Shown piece after piece: positions 16,260 through 24,970 of a DNA stretch of 56,747 nucleotides. Positions within the stretch are counted from its first letter, which is position 1; each line of letters begins with the position of its first letter. A program made the position numbers and the translations under genes. The notes beneath the pieces were generated by a model. The model was not told where the DNA came from, did not search any database, and saw nothing but the letters and a program-made list of their open reading frames with translations. Where the stretch lies: assembly GCA_021848825.1 (NCBI GenBank), contig JAJZTQ010000017.1:1-56747 (forward strand), given 5' to 3'. This DNA is from Pseudomonadota bacterium. GTDB lineage: Bacteria; Pseudomonadota; Gammaproteobacteria; Burkholderiales; JABEVD01.

Positions 16260-18710
16260 ATGGATACTTCATCAAGCGGCAAAAGACCGGCTGAAAAAGC
16301 ACGGAGAGAACCTGTTCCGCGCGTCCTCGACAACCTGCTCGAAGGATGCATGCTGATTTCTTTCGACTGGAAATTCCTTTACGTCAACGAGGCGGCGGCG
16401 AGGCATGGCTACCAGAAGCGCGAGCATCTGGTCGGCAGGAGCATGCTCGAAATGTACCCCGGCATGGAAGATTCGAACGTTTTCCAGCGATACAAAATCG
16501 CCATGGAGGAGCGCATTCCGCAGCATTTCGAGTCTGCATACACTTTCCCGGACGGGACCACGAACTGGTACGAATTGAGCGTGGAGCCCGTGCAGGAAGG
16601 GATCTTCGTTCTTTCTCTCGATATCACGGAGCGCAGAAACACGGAAATCGAGCTTCGCAGGAAATCGGACGAAATCGAAAAGCTGCTGAAGGTGGTTCCG
16701 GTTGCGGTATGGCTCGCAAAGGAGCGGGATTGCAATTCCATTTCCGGAAACGACGCAGCCGGCAGGCTGTTCGAGCAGGATGCTGACGCCAATTTTTCGC
16801 CCGACTCGAATCCGGGGGCGAGGCGCTATTTCTCTTCAGACGGACGGGAGCTTTCTTCGGAGGACCTCCCGATGCAGCTGGCGATATCGGGCAACATGGA
16901 AATAGAGAACGCCGAACTGGAGGTGCTGCTTCCTTCAGGGAAAAGGATCTTCATCATGGGAAACGCCATCCCCCTCAGGGACGAATCCGGCCAGCCGAGG
17001 GGAAGCGTTGCCGCTTTTCTCGACATCACCGATCTCAAGAAGGCGGCATCGGAACTCAGGATAGCGGCCACGGCAATCGAATCCCAGGAAGGCATCGTGA
17101 TCACCGATAGAAAGCGTTCGATCCTGCGCGTCAACCATGCCTTCGCGGCCATCACAGGGCATGAACCGGAAGATGCCATGGGCAGGAAGCCGGATTTTTT
17201 CGGGGCGGATCTCGACGAACAGGCCGAGGCGCTGGTTGCCGTCGACGGAAAATGGACAGGGGAGAAGGAAGGCTGGGACAGATCGGGTATGCCGCTCCAC
17301 ATGCTGCTCACCGTAACGGCGGTCGCCGATACGGATGGAAGCATCGCGAACTATGTCTACACTTTCATCGACATTTCCTCCAAAAAGCGCGCGGAGGCGG
17401 AGATCGCCCATCTCGCCTTCCACGACCAGTTGACCGGCCTGCCGAACCGCAGGCTGATGAAGGACAGGCTGGATCATGCCCAGGCGACCAGCCTCAGAAG
17501 CCGCAGGCATTGCGCGCTCCTTCTTCTCGATCTGGACAACTTCAAGACGCTCAACGATACCCAGGGTCATGCCATGGGAGACCTGGTTCTCGCCCAGGCG
17601 GCATCCAGGCTGGAAGGATGCGTCAGGGAAGAGGACACGGTCTCGCGATTTGGCGGGGACGAATTCATGGTGCTGCTCGAGGAACTGAACCAGGACCTGG
17701 AAGAGGCGACGCTGCAGGTCGCGAGAATAGGTGAAAAGATACGATTGTCGCTCGACATGCCCTACAGGATGGGAGACCTCGAAATCGGCATGACATGCAG
17801 CATCGGCGCCACCCTGTTTGTCGGCCAGGACCACGGCAGGGAGGATTTCGTCCAGCAGGCCGATATCGCCCTCTACCAGGCGAAGAAGGACGGACGAAAT
17901 GCGATGCGCTTTTTCGACAAGGGCATGCAGGAATCCATCAACGCCAGCGCAGCCCTCGAGCGGGATCTCCGCAGGGCTATAGGCGAAGGGCAGTTCAGGC
18001 TTCATTGCCAGGCTCAGGTCGACCCGGAAGGACGCCTTGTCGGCGCAGAGGCATTGCTTCGCTGGGATCATCCCGAAAAGGGGCTCGTCGGCCCGGACGA
18101 GTTCATCCCTCTCGCCGAGGAATCGAGGCTGATCCTGGATATCGGGAAATGGGTCATCGAGGCAGCCTGCGAGCGGCTCTCTTCCTGGAAAGACAAGCCT
18201 GAGGCAGCCGATCTCGTTCTTTCCGTGAACGTGAGCGTCAGTCAGCTCAGACAGGCCTCCTTCGTCGAAGAAGTCGAAAAGGCCATCGTTCGCCATGGCA
18301 TCGATCCCCGGCTGCTCGGGCTGGAAGTCACCGAGAGCATGCTTCTCGAAGACGGAGAAAGGGCAATGGCGCTGATGAACGCCCTGAAGGACATCGGCGT
18401 GCGTCTCTCGCTGGACGATTTCGGAATGGGCTATTCCTCGTTTTTTTTCCTCAAGCGCATCCCCTTCGACCAGCTGAAGATAGACAGGACGTTCATCGCG
18501 GACATCGAACGGGACGAGAACGACAGGGGGATCGTGCAGGCCATCATCGCCATGGCGAAAGGGCTCGGTCTCGAAGTGGTTGCGGAAGGAGTCGAGACGG
18601 CGGCGCAGCGCGATTTCCTGTACGAAAAGGGGTGCAGGATCTTGCAGGGCCGCTTTTTCGGAGAGCCGCTTCCGATGGCGCAGTTCGAATCCTCCATGAA
18701 GCAGCACTGA
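16260..18710 (+). CDS. PAS-PAS-PAS-GGDEF-EAL c-di-GMP enzyme
   Basis: An 816-residue soluble protein. Three PAS-like sensors (about residues 20-130, 135-265, 270-380) precede a GGDEF domain (about 385-550; SRFGGDEF, with an inhibitory-site REED) and an EAL domain (about 560-810; GAEALLRW, SLDDFGMGYSS). Both catalytic motifs are intact; in the second EAL motif Thr of DDFGTG is replaced by Met, which may affect activity. It could make or break c-di-GMP depending on sensor state. ATG 16260 is chosen over an in-frame TTG six bases earlier; no clear ribosome site. A chemoreceptor gene follows 75 bases downstream. Confidence 0.93.
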   Translation: MDTSSSGKRPAEKARREPVPRVLDNLLEGCMLISFDWKFLYVNEAAARHGYQKREHLVGRSMLEMYPGMEDSNVFQRYKIAMEERIPQHFESAYTFPDGTTNWYELSVEPVQEGIFVLSLDITERRNTEIELRRKSDEIEKLLKVVPVAVWLAKERDCNSISGNDAAGRLFEQDADANFSPDSNPGARRYFSSDGRELSSEDLPMQLAISGNMEIENAELEVLLPSGKRIFIMGNAIPLRDESGQPRGSVAAFLDITDLKKAASELRIAATAIESQEGIVITDRKRSILRVNHAFAAITGHEPEDAMGRKPDFFGADLDEQAEALVAVDGKWTGEKEGWDRSGMPLHMLLTVTAVADTDGSIANYVYTFIDISSKKRAEAEIAHLAFHDQLTGLPNRRLMKDRLDHAQATSLRSRRHCALLLLDLDNFKTLNDTQGHAMGDLVLAQAASRLEGCVREEDTVSRFGGDEFMVLLEELNQDLEEATLQVARIGEKIRLSLDMPYRMGDLEIGMTCSIGATLFVGQDHGREDFVQQADIALYQAKKDGRNAMRFFDKGMQESINASAALERDLRRAIGEGQFRLHCQAQVDPEGRLVGAEALLRWDHPEKGLVGPDEFIPLAEESRLILDIGKWVIEAACERLSSWKDKPEAADLVLSVNVSVSQLRQASFVEEVEKAIVRHGIDPRLLGLEVTESMLLEDGERAMALMNALKDIGVRLSLDDFGMGYSSFFFLKRIPFDQLKIDRTFIADIERDENDRGIVQAIIAMAKGLGLEVVAEGVETAAQRDFLYEKGCRILQGRFFGEPLPMAQFESSMKQH

Positions 18711-18785
18711 GCAGAAATTGCCATTGGATCTGTTTCACGTCATCATGGCTTCCACACGAATAACCATTCAATAATAGGGGGTATC

Positions 18786-20414
18786 ATGGGGAAATCCTTT
18801 CTGCAGAGTCTGAGAGTCAAGCTTCTTCTCGTTTCGGGATCCGGAACCTTTCTCGTTCTCGCAGCCGTTTTCGCCGGGTACAGCATATTCTGGCAAAGCG
18901 TCGGGGCATTCAGGGAGCATGTCCTCGTGGACGCGATGCAGGAAAGAATGGTCAGGACCATGCAGACGGATTTCAAGAAGCAGGTCCAGGAATGGAAGGA
19001 TACCCTGCTCAGGGGGAGCGATCCGGCTGCGCTGCAGAAATACTGGGGAAATTTCGAAAAGCGGGAAAAGGATGTGCACGAGACAGGCGAAGCGCTCGTC
19101 CAGGAGCTCGGGGATCCTGAAGCGAAAGACCTCGTCGAAAAATTCGTGAAGGCGCACGAGCAGATGGGGCTCGACTACCGCAAGGGGCTTCAGGCATTCA
19201 AGGATTCAGGTTTCGAAGCGAAAGCCGGGGACCATGCCGTCGCCGGGATGGACAGGCAACCGACCGAGCTTCTGACTTCGGCTGCAGATGCGATCGTCAG
19301 GCAGACCGACGCCTCGGCAAAGAGAATCGTGAGCCGGGCCGAAAAGGGCATCGTCTGGAGCGTCATCGGGCTCGCCTTCGCCATACTGGTCGCATTCGTC
19401 ATCTACCTGAGGCTGATCCAGACCCATATCATCCTGCCGGCAGGAAGGCTCAGGGAAGACCTCGCGCGCCTCGCCGAGGGAAACTTCTCGGTCGAGGTGA
19501 GAAACTCGACAGGGGGCGAGATGGGGGATATCGCGCAGAGCGCCGAAGGGGTGAGGAAATCGCTCGGAGGCATGATCTCGGAATTCGAGCGCTTCATCGC
19601 CCACCTCTCCTCGCAGGCGAGGGGAGTTTCGGCATCGGCCCGCAAGATCACTGAAGCGACGGCGAACCAGAACGAAGCGGCTGCGTCGACTGCCGCAGCG
19701 GTCGAGGAAATCGCAGTGAGCATTGCATCGACCGGGGAGCATGCGGATGAGGCGAGAGCGCTTGCCTCGAAGAACTCCGAGCAGTCGACAAGGGGAACCG
19801 AAAAGATTGCCGAACTCACTCGGGAAATGCAGGTCATGGAAGCCACTTTTGCCGAAATTGACCATGCGATCTCCGACCTGATCCAGAGCACGATAGAGAT
19901 CAGCCAGATGACGGGGCAGGTCAAGGACATCGCCGACCAGACCAACCTCCTTGCGCTCAATGCGGCCATCGAGGCCGCCCGCGCCGGCGAGCAGGGAAGA
20001 GGGTTCGCAGTCGTCGCAGACGAAGTCAGGAAGCTCGCGGAGAAGTCGGGAGAGTCGGCTCTCCGGATAGAAGGCATCATGTCCGTTCTGGACGGGCGTT
20101 CCAGGGAAGTGGAATCCTCGATAGAGAAGGGGAAAGCGATGCTGGAAGGGAGCCGCATCCTGCTTGCGGAAGTGAATGCAGTGCTAGACAGAGCGCACGA
20201 AATGGCATCCCGCACCAGCATGGGAATCGAAGACATCAGCCACGCCGCGAGAGCGCTCGGGGGATCGAGCAACGAGATCGCTCGAAGCGTCGAGAGGATT
20301 TCGATGATGAGCGCCGAAAACAGCGCAGCCATCGCCCAGGTTCAGCAGTCTCTGGACAGCCTGACAGGTTCCGCTGCAGAACTGCAGGAAAGCGTTTCGA
20401 GATTCAGGACATGA
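18786..20414 (+). CDS. Methyl-accepting chemotaxis protein
   Basis: A 542-residue chemoreceptor. A first membrane helix (about 10-38) and a second (about 183-207, WSVIGLAFAILVAFVIYLRL) enclose a periplasmic helical sensor of about 140 residues. A HAMP linker follows (LPAGRLREDLARLAEGNFSV), then the signalling domain with the hairpin tip DQTNLLALNAAIEAARAGEQ. It should relay a ligand signal to CheA/CheW. The strong ribosome site AGGGGG lies just before ATG 18786. No che genes are in the window, so it is an orphan receptor. Ligand unknown. Confidence 0.95.
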   Translation: MGKSFLQSLRVKLLLVSGSGTFLVLAAVFAGYSIFWQSVGAFREHVLVDAMQERMVRTMQTDFKKQVQEWKDTLLRGSDPAALQKYWGNFEKREKDVHETGEALVQELGDPEAKDLVEKFVKAHEQMGLDYRKGLQAFKDSGFEAKAGDHAVAGMDRQPTELLTSAADAIVRQTDASAKRIVSRAEKGIVWSVIGLAFAILVAFVIYLRLIQTHIILPAGRLREDLARLAEGNFSVEVRNSTGGEMGDIAQSAEGVRKSLGGMISEFERFIAHLSSQARGVSASARKITEATANQNEAAASTAAAVEEIAVSIASTGEHADEARALASKNSEQSTRGTEKIAELTREMQVMEATFAEIDHAISDLIQSTIEISQMTGQVKDIADQTNLLALNAAIEAARAGEQGRGFAVVADEVRKLAEKSGESALRIEGIMSVLDGRSREVESSIEKGKAMLEGSRILLAEVNAVLDRAHEMASRTSMGIEDISHAARALGGSSNEIARSVERISMMSAENSAAIAQVQQSLDSLTGSAAELQESVSRFRT

Positions 20415-20420
20415 CGCCCC

Positions 20421-20448
20421 TTGACTTCGAAGGAAGCCGTACTACGTT
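20421..20448 (+). promoter_or_regulatory. Candidate promoter of the MNIO locus
   Basis: TTGACT at 20421-20426 and TACGTT at 20443-20448, 16 bases apart, lie just after the chemoreceptor stop and 40 bases before the small Cys-containing gene. It would let the two-gene unit be expressed apart from the receptor. Weak -10 match. Confidence 0.3.
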
Positions 20449-20487
20449 GAATTGAGGGGGGCGTCCCCTGAATCCGAGGAGGCTGAA

Positions 20488-20709
20488 ATGATGAAAGAGA
20501 CATGCATGCATGCGCACGAGCCGGGCAACATCGTGAGGGTGACGATCCCCGCGGAGGTGGCGTTCAATCTCGAGAAAATGCACAAGGTCACGGCAGGGAT
20601 ACTCGGCAGGCTGGGCTGCGCGGCATGCCATTCCGGATACGATATCCGCTTCCTGGTCGAGAGGGATTTCGTGGTGAATCCTGGGCTGGAAATCAAGCCT
20701 GCAGGGTGA
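20488..20709 (+). CDS. Small Cys-containing protein, putative MNIO substrate or partner
   Basis: A 73-residue protein with no signal peptide. The N-terminal part (about 15-42) is IVRVTIPAEVAFNLEKMHKV, followed by a helix; the centre is LGCAACHSGYDIRF with C44, C47 and H48; the end is VVNPGLEIKPAG. The Cys-x-x-Cys-His could bind metal or be the modification site; heme attachment is unlikely since no export signal is present. GAGGAGGC precedes ATG 20488. Its TGA overlaps the GTG start of the DUF692 enzyme gene (GTGA), the classic layout of a substrate peptide and its modifying enzyme. The role as precursor is inferred from context; an alternative is an accessory subunit. Confidence 0.75.
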   Translation: MMKETCMHAHEPGNIVRVTIPAEVAFNLEKMHKVTAGILGRLGCAACHSGYDIRFLVERDFVVNPGLEIKPAG

Positions 20710-22073
20710 ACATCCCCGAACTGGGGGTCGGCCTGGTCTACTGGCCGGGCCTCGATCCTCTTCTCGATGAGGTCGACCTGATAGAAATCGAGCCCCAGTC
20801 CTACTGGCACGAGTACCGTGCGGACGACGCCGCGCTCGAAATGCTCAGGAACATTCCGCTTCGCAAGATCATTCATGGCGTCGGCTTTCCGGTGGGCGGA
20901 TCTTTTCTCCCCGATCCTCTGCATATCCCGCCCCTTGTCGGGGTCGCGAGAGCGCTGGAAGCGGCATGGGCGAGCGAGCATTTGGGATTCAACAGGGTGA
21001 ATGGTCCGGCAGGGATTTTCAATACCGGCTTCGTCCTTCCCCCCATTCAGACCGGAAAAGGCGTCGATGCGGCAGTATCGAACATCCTCATGATGAAGTC
21101 GGAACTCGGCATCCCTTTCGCATTCGAAACGACTGCGAATTACCTGGAGCCGTTGGAAGGCGAAATGAGGGACGGCGAATTCGCTGCGGAAATCGCGGAG
21201 AGAGCCGACTGCGGCATCCTGCTCGACCTGCACAACATCTGGGCGAACGAATTGAACGGGAGGCAGACGGTGAAGGAATTCCTCTCCGACCTGCCGCTCG
21301 ATCGGGTATGGGAAGTGCATCTGGCAGGGGGATTCATGAGGGAGGGATTCTGGCTCGACGCCCATTCCGGAGAAATCCCCGCCCCGGTTCTGGAAATCGC
21401 GGAAGATGTCATCCCCCGCCTGCCGAATCTCGGCGCCATCGTTTTCGAAATGCTTCCCTTTTTCCTGGCCCTTTCGGGAACGGATCTCGTCAGGAGACAG
21501 CTCGATGCCATGCGCGGGCTATGGGAAAGGAGCAGGAGCCGCCTTCCCGATTCGTCTCACAGGATGCGGGAGAGACGTGAAGCGGACATTTCTCCCCAGC
21601 AGTGGGAACACGCGCTGGCGGCGCTCGTCTCCGGAAGGGATCCTGAAACCGGTCTGGAGAAAAAGCTCGCCCGGGAAGACGGGGTGAGGCTGCTCAGGCA
21701 TCTCGCCGAGGAATTCAGGGCGGGGATGGTGGTCGATGCGCTGAAGCTGACGTCCCGGCTGCTGCTTCTGGAGCGGGGGGAGGAAGGCTTCAGGGAGATC
21801 CTTGCACGATTCTGGAAGGATACCTCTCCTGCGCTTTTCGAATCTTCCGAAGCTGAGTCCTTCGGCGCCTGGCTGAAGCGTGAAAACCTGGAGATCCCCC
21901 ACCTCAGGGAGGTGCTCGATTTCGAGCTCGCCGTGATCCGCTCGCTGATCACCCGTAAAAACCAGATCACGATGTTCGATCACGAACCGGAAGCCGTCAT
22001 CGAAGCGCTCAGGGCAGGAACGCTTCCGAAATCGCCCATGAAGGGAGTTTTCGAGGTCGAAGTGACGATATGA
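20706..22073 (+). CDS. DUF692/MNIO-family oxidase with C-terminal partner-like domain
   Basis: A 455-residue protein starting at GTG 20706. Residues 1-270 are a DUF692 TIM-barrel. The positions where multinuclear non-heme iron oxidases (MbnB, TglH type) place metal ligands are present: H57 (HGVGFPVGG), H92 (SEHLGF), E141 (FETTANY), D174 (LLDLHN), H205 (EVHLAG), D218 and H220 (LDAHSG), E248 (VFEM). Residues about 285-455 form an added helical domain (EEFRAGMVVDALKLTSRLLL, then IPHLREVLDFELAVI) that recalls the DUF2063/HvfC-type partners of such enzymes. Fusing the two would give a one-protein modifying enzyme acting on the overlapping 73-residue product. The family is firm; the reaction is unknown. 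Confidence 0.88.
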   Translation: MNIPELGVGLVYWPGLDPLLDEVDLIEIEPQSYWHEYRADDAALEMLRNIPLRKIIHGVGFPVGGSFLPDPLHIPPLVGVARALEAAWASEHLGFNRVNGPAGIFNTGFVLPPIQTGKGVDAAVSNILMMKSELGIPFAFETTANYLEPLEGEMRDGEFAAEIAERADCGILLDLHNIWANELNGRQTVKEFLSDLPLDRVWEVHLAGGFMREGFWLDAHSGEIPAPVLEIAEDVIPRLPNLGAIVFEMLPFFLALSGTDLVRRQLDAMRGLWERSRSRLPDSSHRMRERREADISPQQWEHALAALVSGRDPETGLEKKLAREDGVRLLRHLAEEFRAGMVVDALKLTSRLLLLERGEEGFREILARFWKDTSPALFESSEAESFGAWLKRENLEIPHLREVLDFELAVIRSLITRKNQITMFDHEPEAVIEALRAGTLPKSPMKGVFEVEVTI

Positions 22074-22078
22074 ATGAA

Positions 22079-22104
22079 AAAGGGAACCATCGGTTCCCTT
22101 TCCG
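22079..22104. terminator. Bidirectional terminator
   Basis: A perfect 10-bp stem (AAAGGGAACC, loop ATC, GGTTCCCTTT) lies in the 62-base gap between the convergent DUF692 and YeiH-type genes. The A/T arms serve both strands. Confidence 0.8.
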
Positions 22105-22135
22105 TTTCTGCAGGCAGAAGAATGGAATCGGTCTG

Positions 22136-23125
22136 CTATGCAGCGAAATGCATGATGATGCGGTTGACTGCGTATCCCCCGGTGATGAGGAATGTGAAAA
22201 GCAGGGCGGCGAGTCCCAGGGGCTTCAATCCGGCCTGCTTGATCGCGCCGACATGGGTTCTGAGCCCGAGGGCGGCCATCGCAGTCGCGAGCAATACCGT
22301 GTCGACGACTTCGATCACCTTCACAACCGATTCCGGAATGATGTGCAGGGAATTGATTGCGCTTGCCACGATGAAGAATACCGCGAACCACGGAATCGAG
22401 ATCTTTCTTTCTCCTTCGCCGAACGAAGAGAGCAGCAGCAGGAAGGGTGCGAGCATCATCACCCTCAGCATCTTCTCGATGACTGCCGTGTCTGCGGCCT
22501 GCTCGCTTATGCTGTTTCCTGCAGCGACGACCTGGGCAACTTCATGGATGGTCGATCCGGCATAGATGCCGTAGGCCTGCTGTGAAAGTCCGAGATGGGG
22601 ATAGAGGATGGGGTAGAGGAACATCGAGAGCGTGCCGAAAACCACCACGGTCGCGACAGCCACCGAAACCTTGTGCGCCTGCCCCTTGATCACGGGTTCG
22701 GTCGCAAGCACGGCTGCAGCGCCGCATATCGCGCTTCCGGCGCCTATCAGCATGGAAGTCTGCTTGTCGAGGCCGAATACCTTTCTGCCGAGATAGATGG
22801 CGAGAAGGAAGGTCAGGCTCAGCATCACCACATCTATCGCGGTTCCGGCCCAGCCCACCTGAAGGATCTGCTGGAAGCTGATGCGGAATCCGAAGAAAAT
22901 GATCCCCGCCCTGAGCAGGGTCGACCTGGAAAAGTCGACGCCTTGCGCCATCGAGTTTGCGATTCTCGGGAAAAAGGTGTTTCCTGCGAGAATGCCGACA
23001 ACGATGGCGAGGGTCAGTCCGCTCAGGCCGAGATGCTTTGCGAAGGGAAGCGAGGCGGTCGCCATGCCGATCGCCGCGAGCGCTGCGGCAAGGGCGATGC
23101 CCGGAATCTTGTTTTTCTGAATCAT
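22136..23125 (-). CDS. YeiH/UPF0324-family putative sulfate exporter
   Basis: A 329-residue integral membrane protein with about ten helices. Family signatures include GLSGLTLAIVVGILAGN, LRAGIIFFGFRISFQQI, the SMLIGAGSAICGAAAV segment and GSTIHEVAQVVAAG. Relatives are annotated as putative sulfate exporters and, in some bacteria, are linked to sulfoacetate or taurine breakdown; the substrate here is unproven. AAGGAG precedes ATG 23125. The divergent LysR gene is separated by only 92 bases with a palindrome, the same arrangement as yeiH/yeiE in enteric bacteria, so the regulator probably controls it. Confidence 0.92.
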   Translation of the reverse strand: MIQKNKIPGIALAAALAAIGMATASLPFAKHLGLSGLTLAIVVGILAGNTFFPRIANSMAQGVDFSRSTLLRAGIIFFGFRISFQQILQVGWAGTAIDVVMLSLTFLLAIYLGRKVFGLDKQTSMLIGAGSAICGAAAVLATEPVIKGQAHKVSVAVATVVVFGTLSMFLYPILYPHLGLSQQAYGIYAGSTIHEVAQVVAAGNSISEQAADTAVIEKMLRVMMLAPFLLLLSSFGEGERKISIPWFAVFFIVASAINSLHIIPESVVKVIEVVDTVLLATAMAALGLRTHVGAIKQAGLKPLGLAALLFTFLITGGYAVNRIIMHFAA

Positions 23126-23179
23126 TAGTATCTCCTTATCTTGCGATGGACTTAAGCATAATTGCTGCTAGAATATGAA

Positions 23180-23204
23180 TCAAATACATAAATCTCATAT
23201 TTGA
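23180..23204. promoter_or_regulatory. LysR-type operator palindrome
   Basis: Perfect 7-bp arms TCAAATA and TATTTGA, separated by 11 bases, lie in the AT-rich gap between the YeiH-type and LysR genes, 14 bases before the LysR start. Spacing and location suit autoregulation and control of the transporter. Confidence 0.55.
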
Positions 23205-23217
23205 ATAACTTCTGATT

Positions 23218-24123
23218 ATGAACCTTCATCTTCTCAGGATTTTCCATGCCGTGGCGGAACAAGGCAGCTTTTCGCGCGCTGCCGAAGCGCTGTATATCAG
23301 CCAGCCCGCCGTTTCGAAGGCCGTCAAGGAGCTCGAAAGCCAGGTCGATCTCGCGCTCGTCGAGCGGGGAGGGGGAAAGGGGCTCAGGCTGACCGAGAGC
23401 GGGCTTGCGCTGTTTGAACATGCAAGGGGAATCTTCGCGCTGGAGCGCGCAGCCATCGAGGATATCCAGGCGAGAGTCGGCTCGCAGAAAGGGAGGCTCG
23501 TCGTCGGGGCGAGCACGACCATAGCGGGATACAGGCTTCCCGCCTATGCCGCCCGCTTCCTCGGCGCTCATTCTTCCGTTTCGCTCGAAATCAGGGTGGG
23601 CAATACCCAGGAAGTCAGCCGCGCCCTGGTCGAATGCGAAATAGATCTGGCGCTGGTCGAGGGCGCCGTGGACGACCAGAGAATCGTCGCAAGGCATTGG
23701 CGGGACGACGAATTGAGGCTTTTCGCATCTTCCCGGGAAAGCGATTTGCGCATCGACGACCTGAGGGAAAAAATATGGCTGCTTCGCGAGCCCGGGTCGG
23801 GAACGAGGGAGGTGAGCGAAAGAATGCTCAGGCTTTACGGCATAGAGCCTGCAAGGGTGGTCGAGATCGGATGCAACGAAGGCATCGCGAGAACCCTTGC
23901 CTCGGGAATGGGGGTCGCCATGCTGCCTTCCCTCGTTGCCGAAGAGCTGCTGAATCTGCAGAGGATAAGGGCGCTGGATTTCGATCCGGTGAACCGCCCG
24001 CTATTCCTGATCCAGCTGAAGGAGCGTCCGCTCCAGCCGCTCGTGAAGGCATTCGCCGAAATGCTGCTGGGCGATTCTGCTATGCTGGGGCATGGAAAAG
24101 ACATGCGAATCGCATCTCGCTGA
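23218..24123 (+). CDS. LysR-family transcriptional regulator
   Basis: A 301-residue regulator. The helix-turn-helix is at residues 1-60 (LLRIFHAVAEQGSFSRAAEA, ISQPAVSKAVKELE), followed by a linker helix and a periplasmic-binding-like effector domain (about 90-290). It resembles the YeiE/CysB/CbbR branch. Divergent placement from the YeiH-type gene with a shared operator indicates control of that transporter. Its 3' end overlaps the start of the M28 peptidase gene by 32 bases. The effector cannot be read from sequence. Confidence 0.92.
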   Translation: MNLHLLRIFHAVAEQGSFSRAAEALYISQPAVSKAVKELESQVDLALVERGGGKGLRLTESGLALFEHARGIFALERAAIEDIQARVGSQKGRLVVGASTTIAGYRLPAYAARFLGAHSSVSLEIRVGNTQEVSRALVECEIDLALVEGAVDDQRIVARHWRDDELRLFASSRESDLRIDDLREKIWLLREPGSGTREVSERMLRLYGIEPARVVEIGCNEGIARTLASGMGVAMLPSLVAEELLNLQRIRALDFDPVNRPLFLIQLKERPLQPLVKAFAEMLLGDSAMLGHGKDMRIASR

Positions 24124-24970
24124 TCATGTTCGAGCGCTCGCAGGGGAGATCGGCGAGCGGCATTTCCGCAGGCCCGGCTCCCTCGATCTGGCGGCAGACT
24201 ATATCGAATCGCAATGGCGCGAGGCAGGGTACCCCGTTTCCAGGCAGAGCTACATGGCGATGGGGGTCGAGTGCTTCAATCTGGAGGCGGTCCTTCCCGG
24301 AAATTCGCTGAAATCGGAATCCATCGTGATCGGGGCGCATTACGATACCGTACCGGGCAGCCCGGGTGCGGACGACAATGCCAGCGGCGTGGCGGCCCTT
24401 CTCGAGATTTCGAGAATGCTGAAGGATGTTCATGTGAAGCGCACGGTGAAGCTGGTCGCCTTTTCCAACGAGGAGGCGCCATTCTATTTCTGGGGCGAGA
24501 TGGGCAGCGGCGTCTACGCGAAGGAAGCGAGGAAAAAAGGCGAAGACATCCGGCTCATGATTTCGCTGGAGATGCTGGGCTATTACAGGGACGAACCGAA
24601 AAGCCAGCGCTATCCCCCGCTTTTCAGGTATTTTTATCCTGAAAGGGGAAATTTCATCGCTTTCGTCTCCAATTTCGCATCGAGGGGGAAGATGAAGGAA
24701 GCGGCTGCTTTTTTCAGGAAAAACTCGGATTTTCCGCTCGAGACTTCGGCGACTTTCAGCTGGATTCCCGGCGTCGCGTGGAGCGACCATCTTTCATTCT
24801 GGCGCACGGGCTACAAGGCATTCATGTGCACCGATACTTCCTTTTTCAGGAACCCTCATTACCATCTGCCGAGCGATACCCCGCAAATGCTGGATTATTC
24901 CCGCCTTGCGGCCCTGACCTCGGCGCTTTCAGGGATGTGCGCAGATCTTGCCTGCTGCGAAAGCCTCTAG
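24092..24970 (+). CDS. M28-family metallopeptidase
   Basis: A 292-residue protein without a signal peptide. The zinc-site motifs of M28 aminopeptidases are visible: IVIGAHYDTVPGSPGADDNA (His and Asp ligands), then FSNEEAPFY (the catalytic and ligand Glu pair), ISLEMLGYY, and the final His in HYHLPSDTP; SDHLSFW supplies a further family motif. It should remove N-terminal residues from peptides or act on a related amide. It starts inside the LysR gene (32-base overlap), so it is probably cotranscribed with it. It ends in a 4-base overlap with the convergent sulfotransferase gene. Confidence 0.85.
   Translation: MEKTCESHLADHVRALAGEIGERHFRRPGSLDLAADYIESQWREAGYPVSRQSYMAMGVECFNLEAVLPGNSLKSESIVIGAHYDTVPGSPGADDNASGVAALLEISRMLKDVHVKRTVKLVAFSNEEAPFYFWGEMGSGVYAKEARKKGEDIRLMISLEMLGYYRDEPKSQRYPPLFRYFYPERGNFIAFVSNFASRGKMKEAAAFFRKNSDFPLETSATFSWIPGVAWSDHLSFWRTGYKAFMCTDTSFFRNPHYHLPSDTPQMLDYSRLAALTSALSGMCADLACCESL

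Noticed and set aside
20488-20709. Reading the CAACH motif as a c-type cytochrome
   Set aside because: There is no signal peptide, the protein is cytoplasmic by sequence, and its coupling to DUF692 argues for another role.
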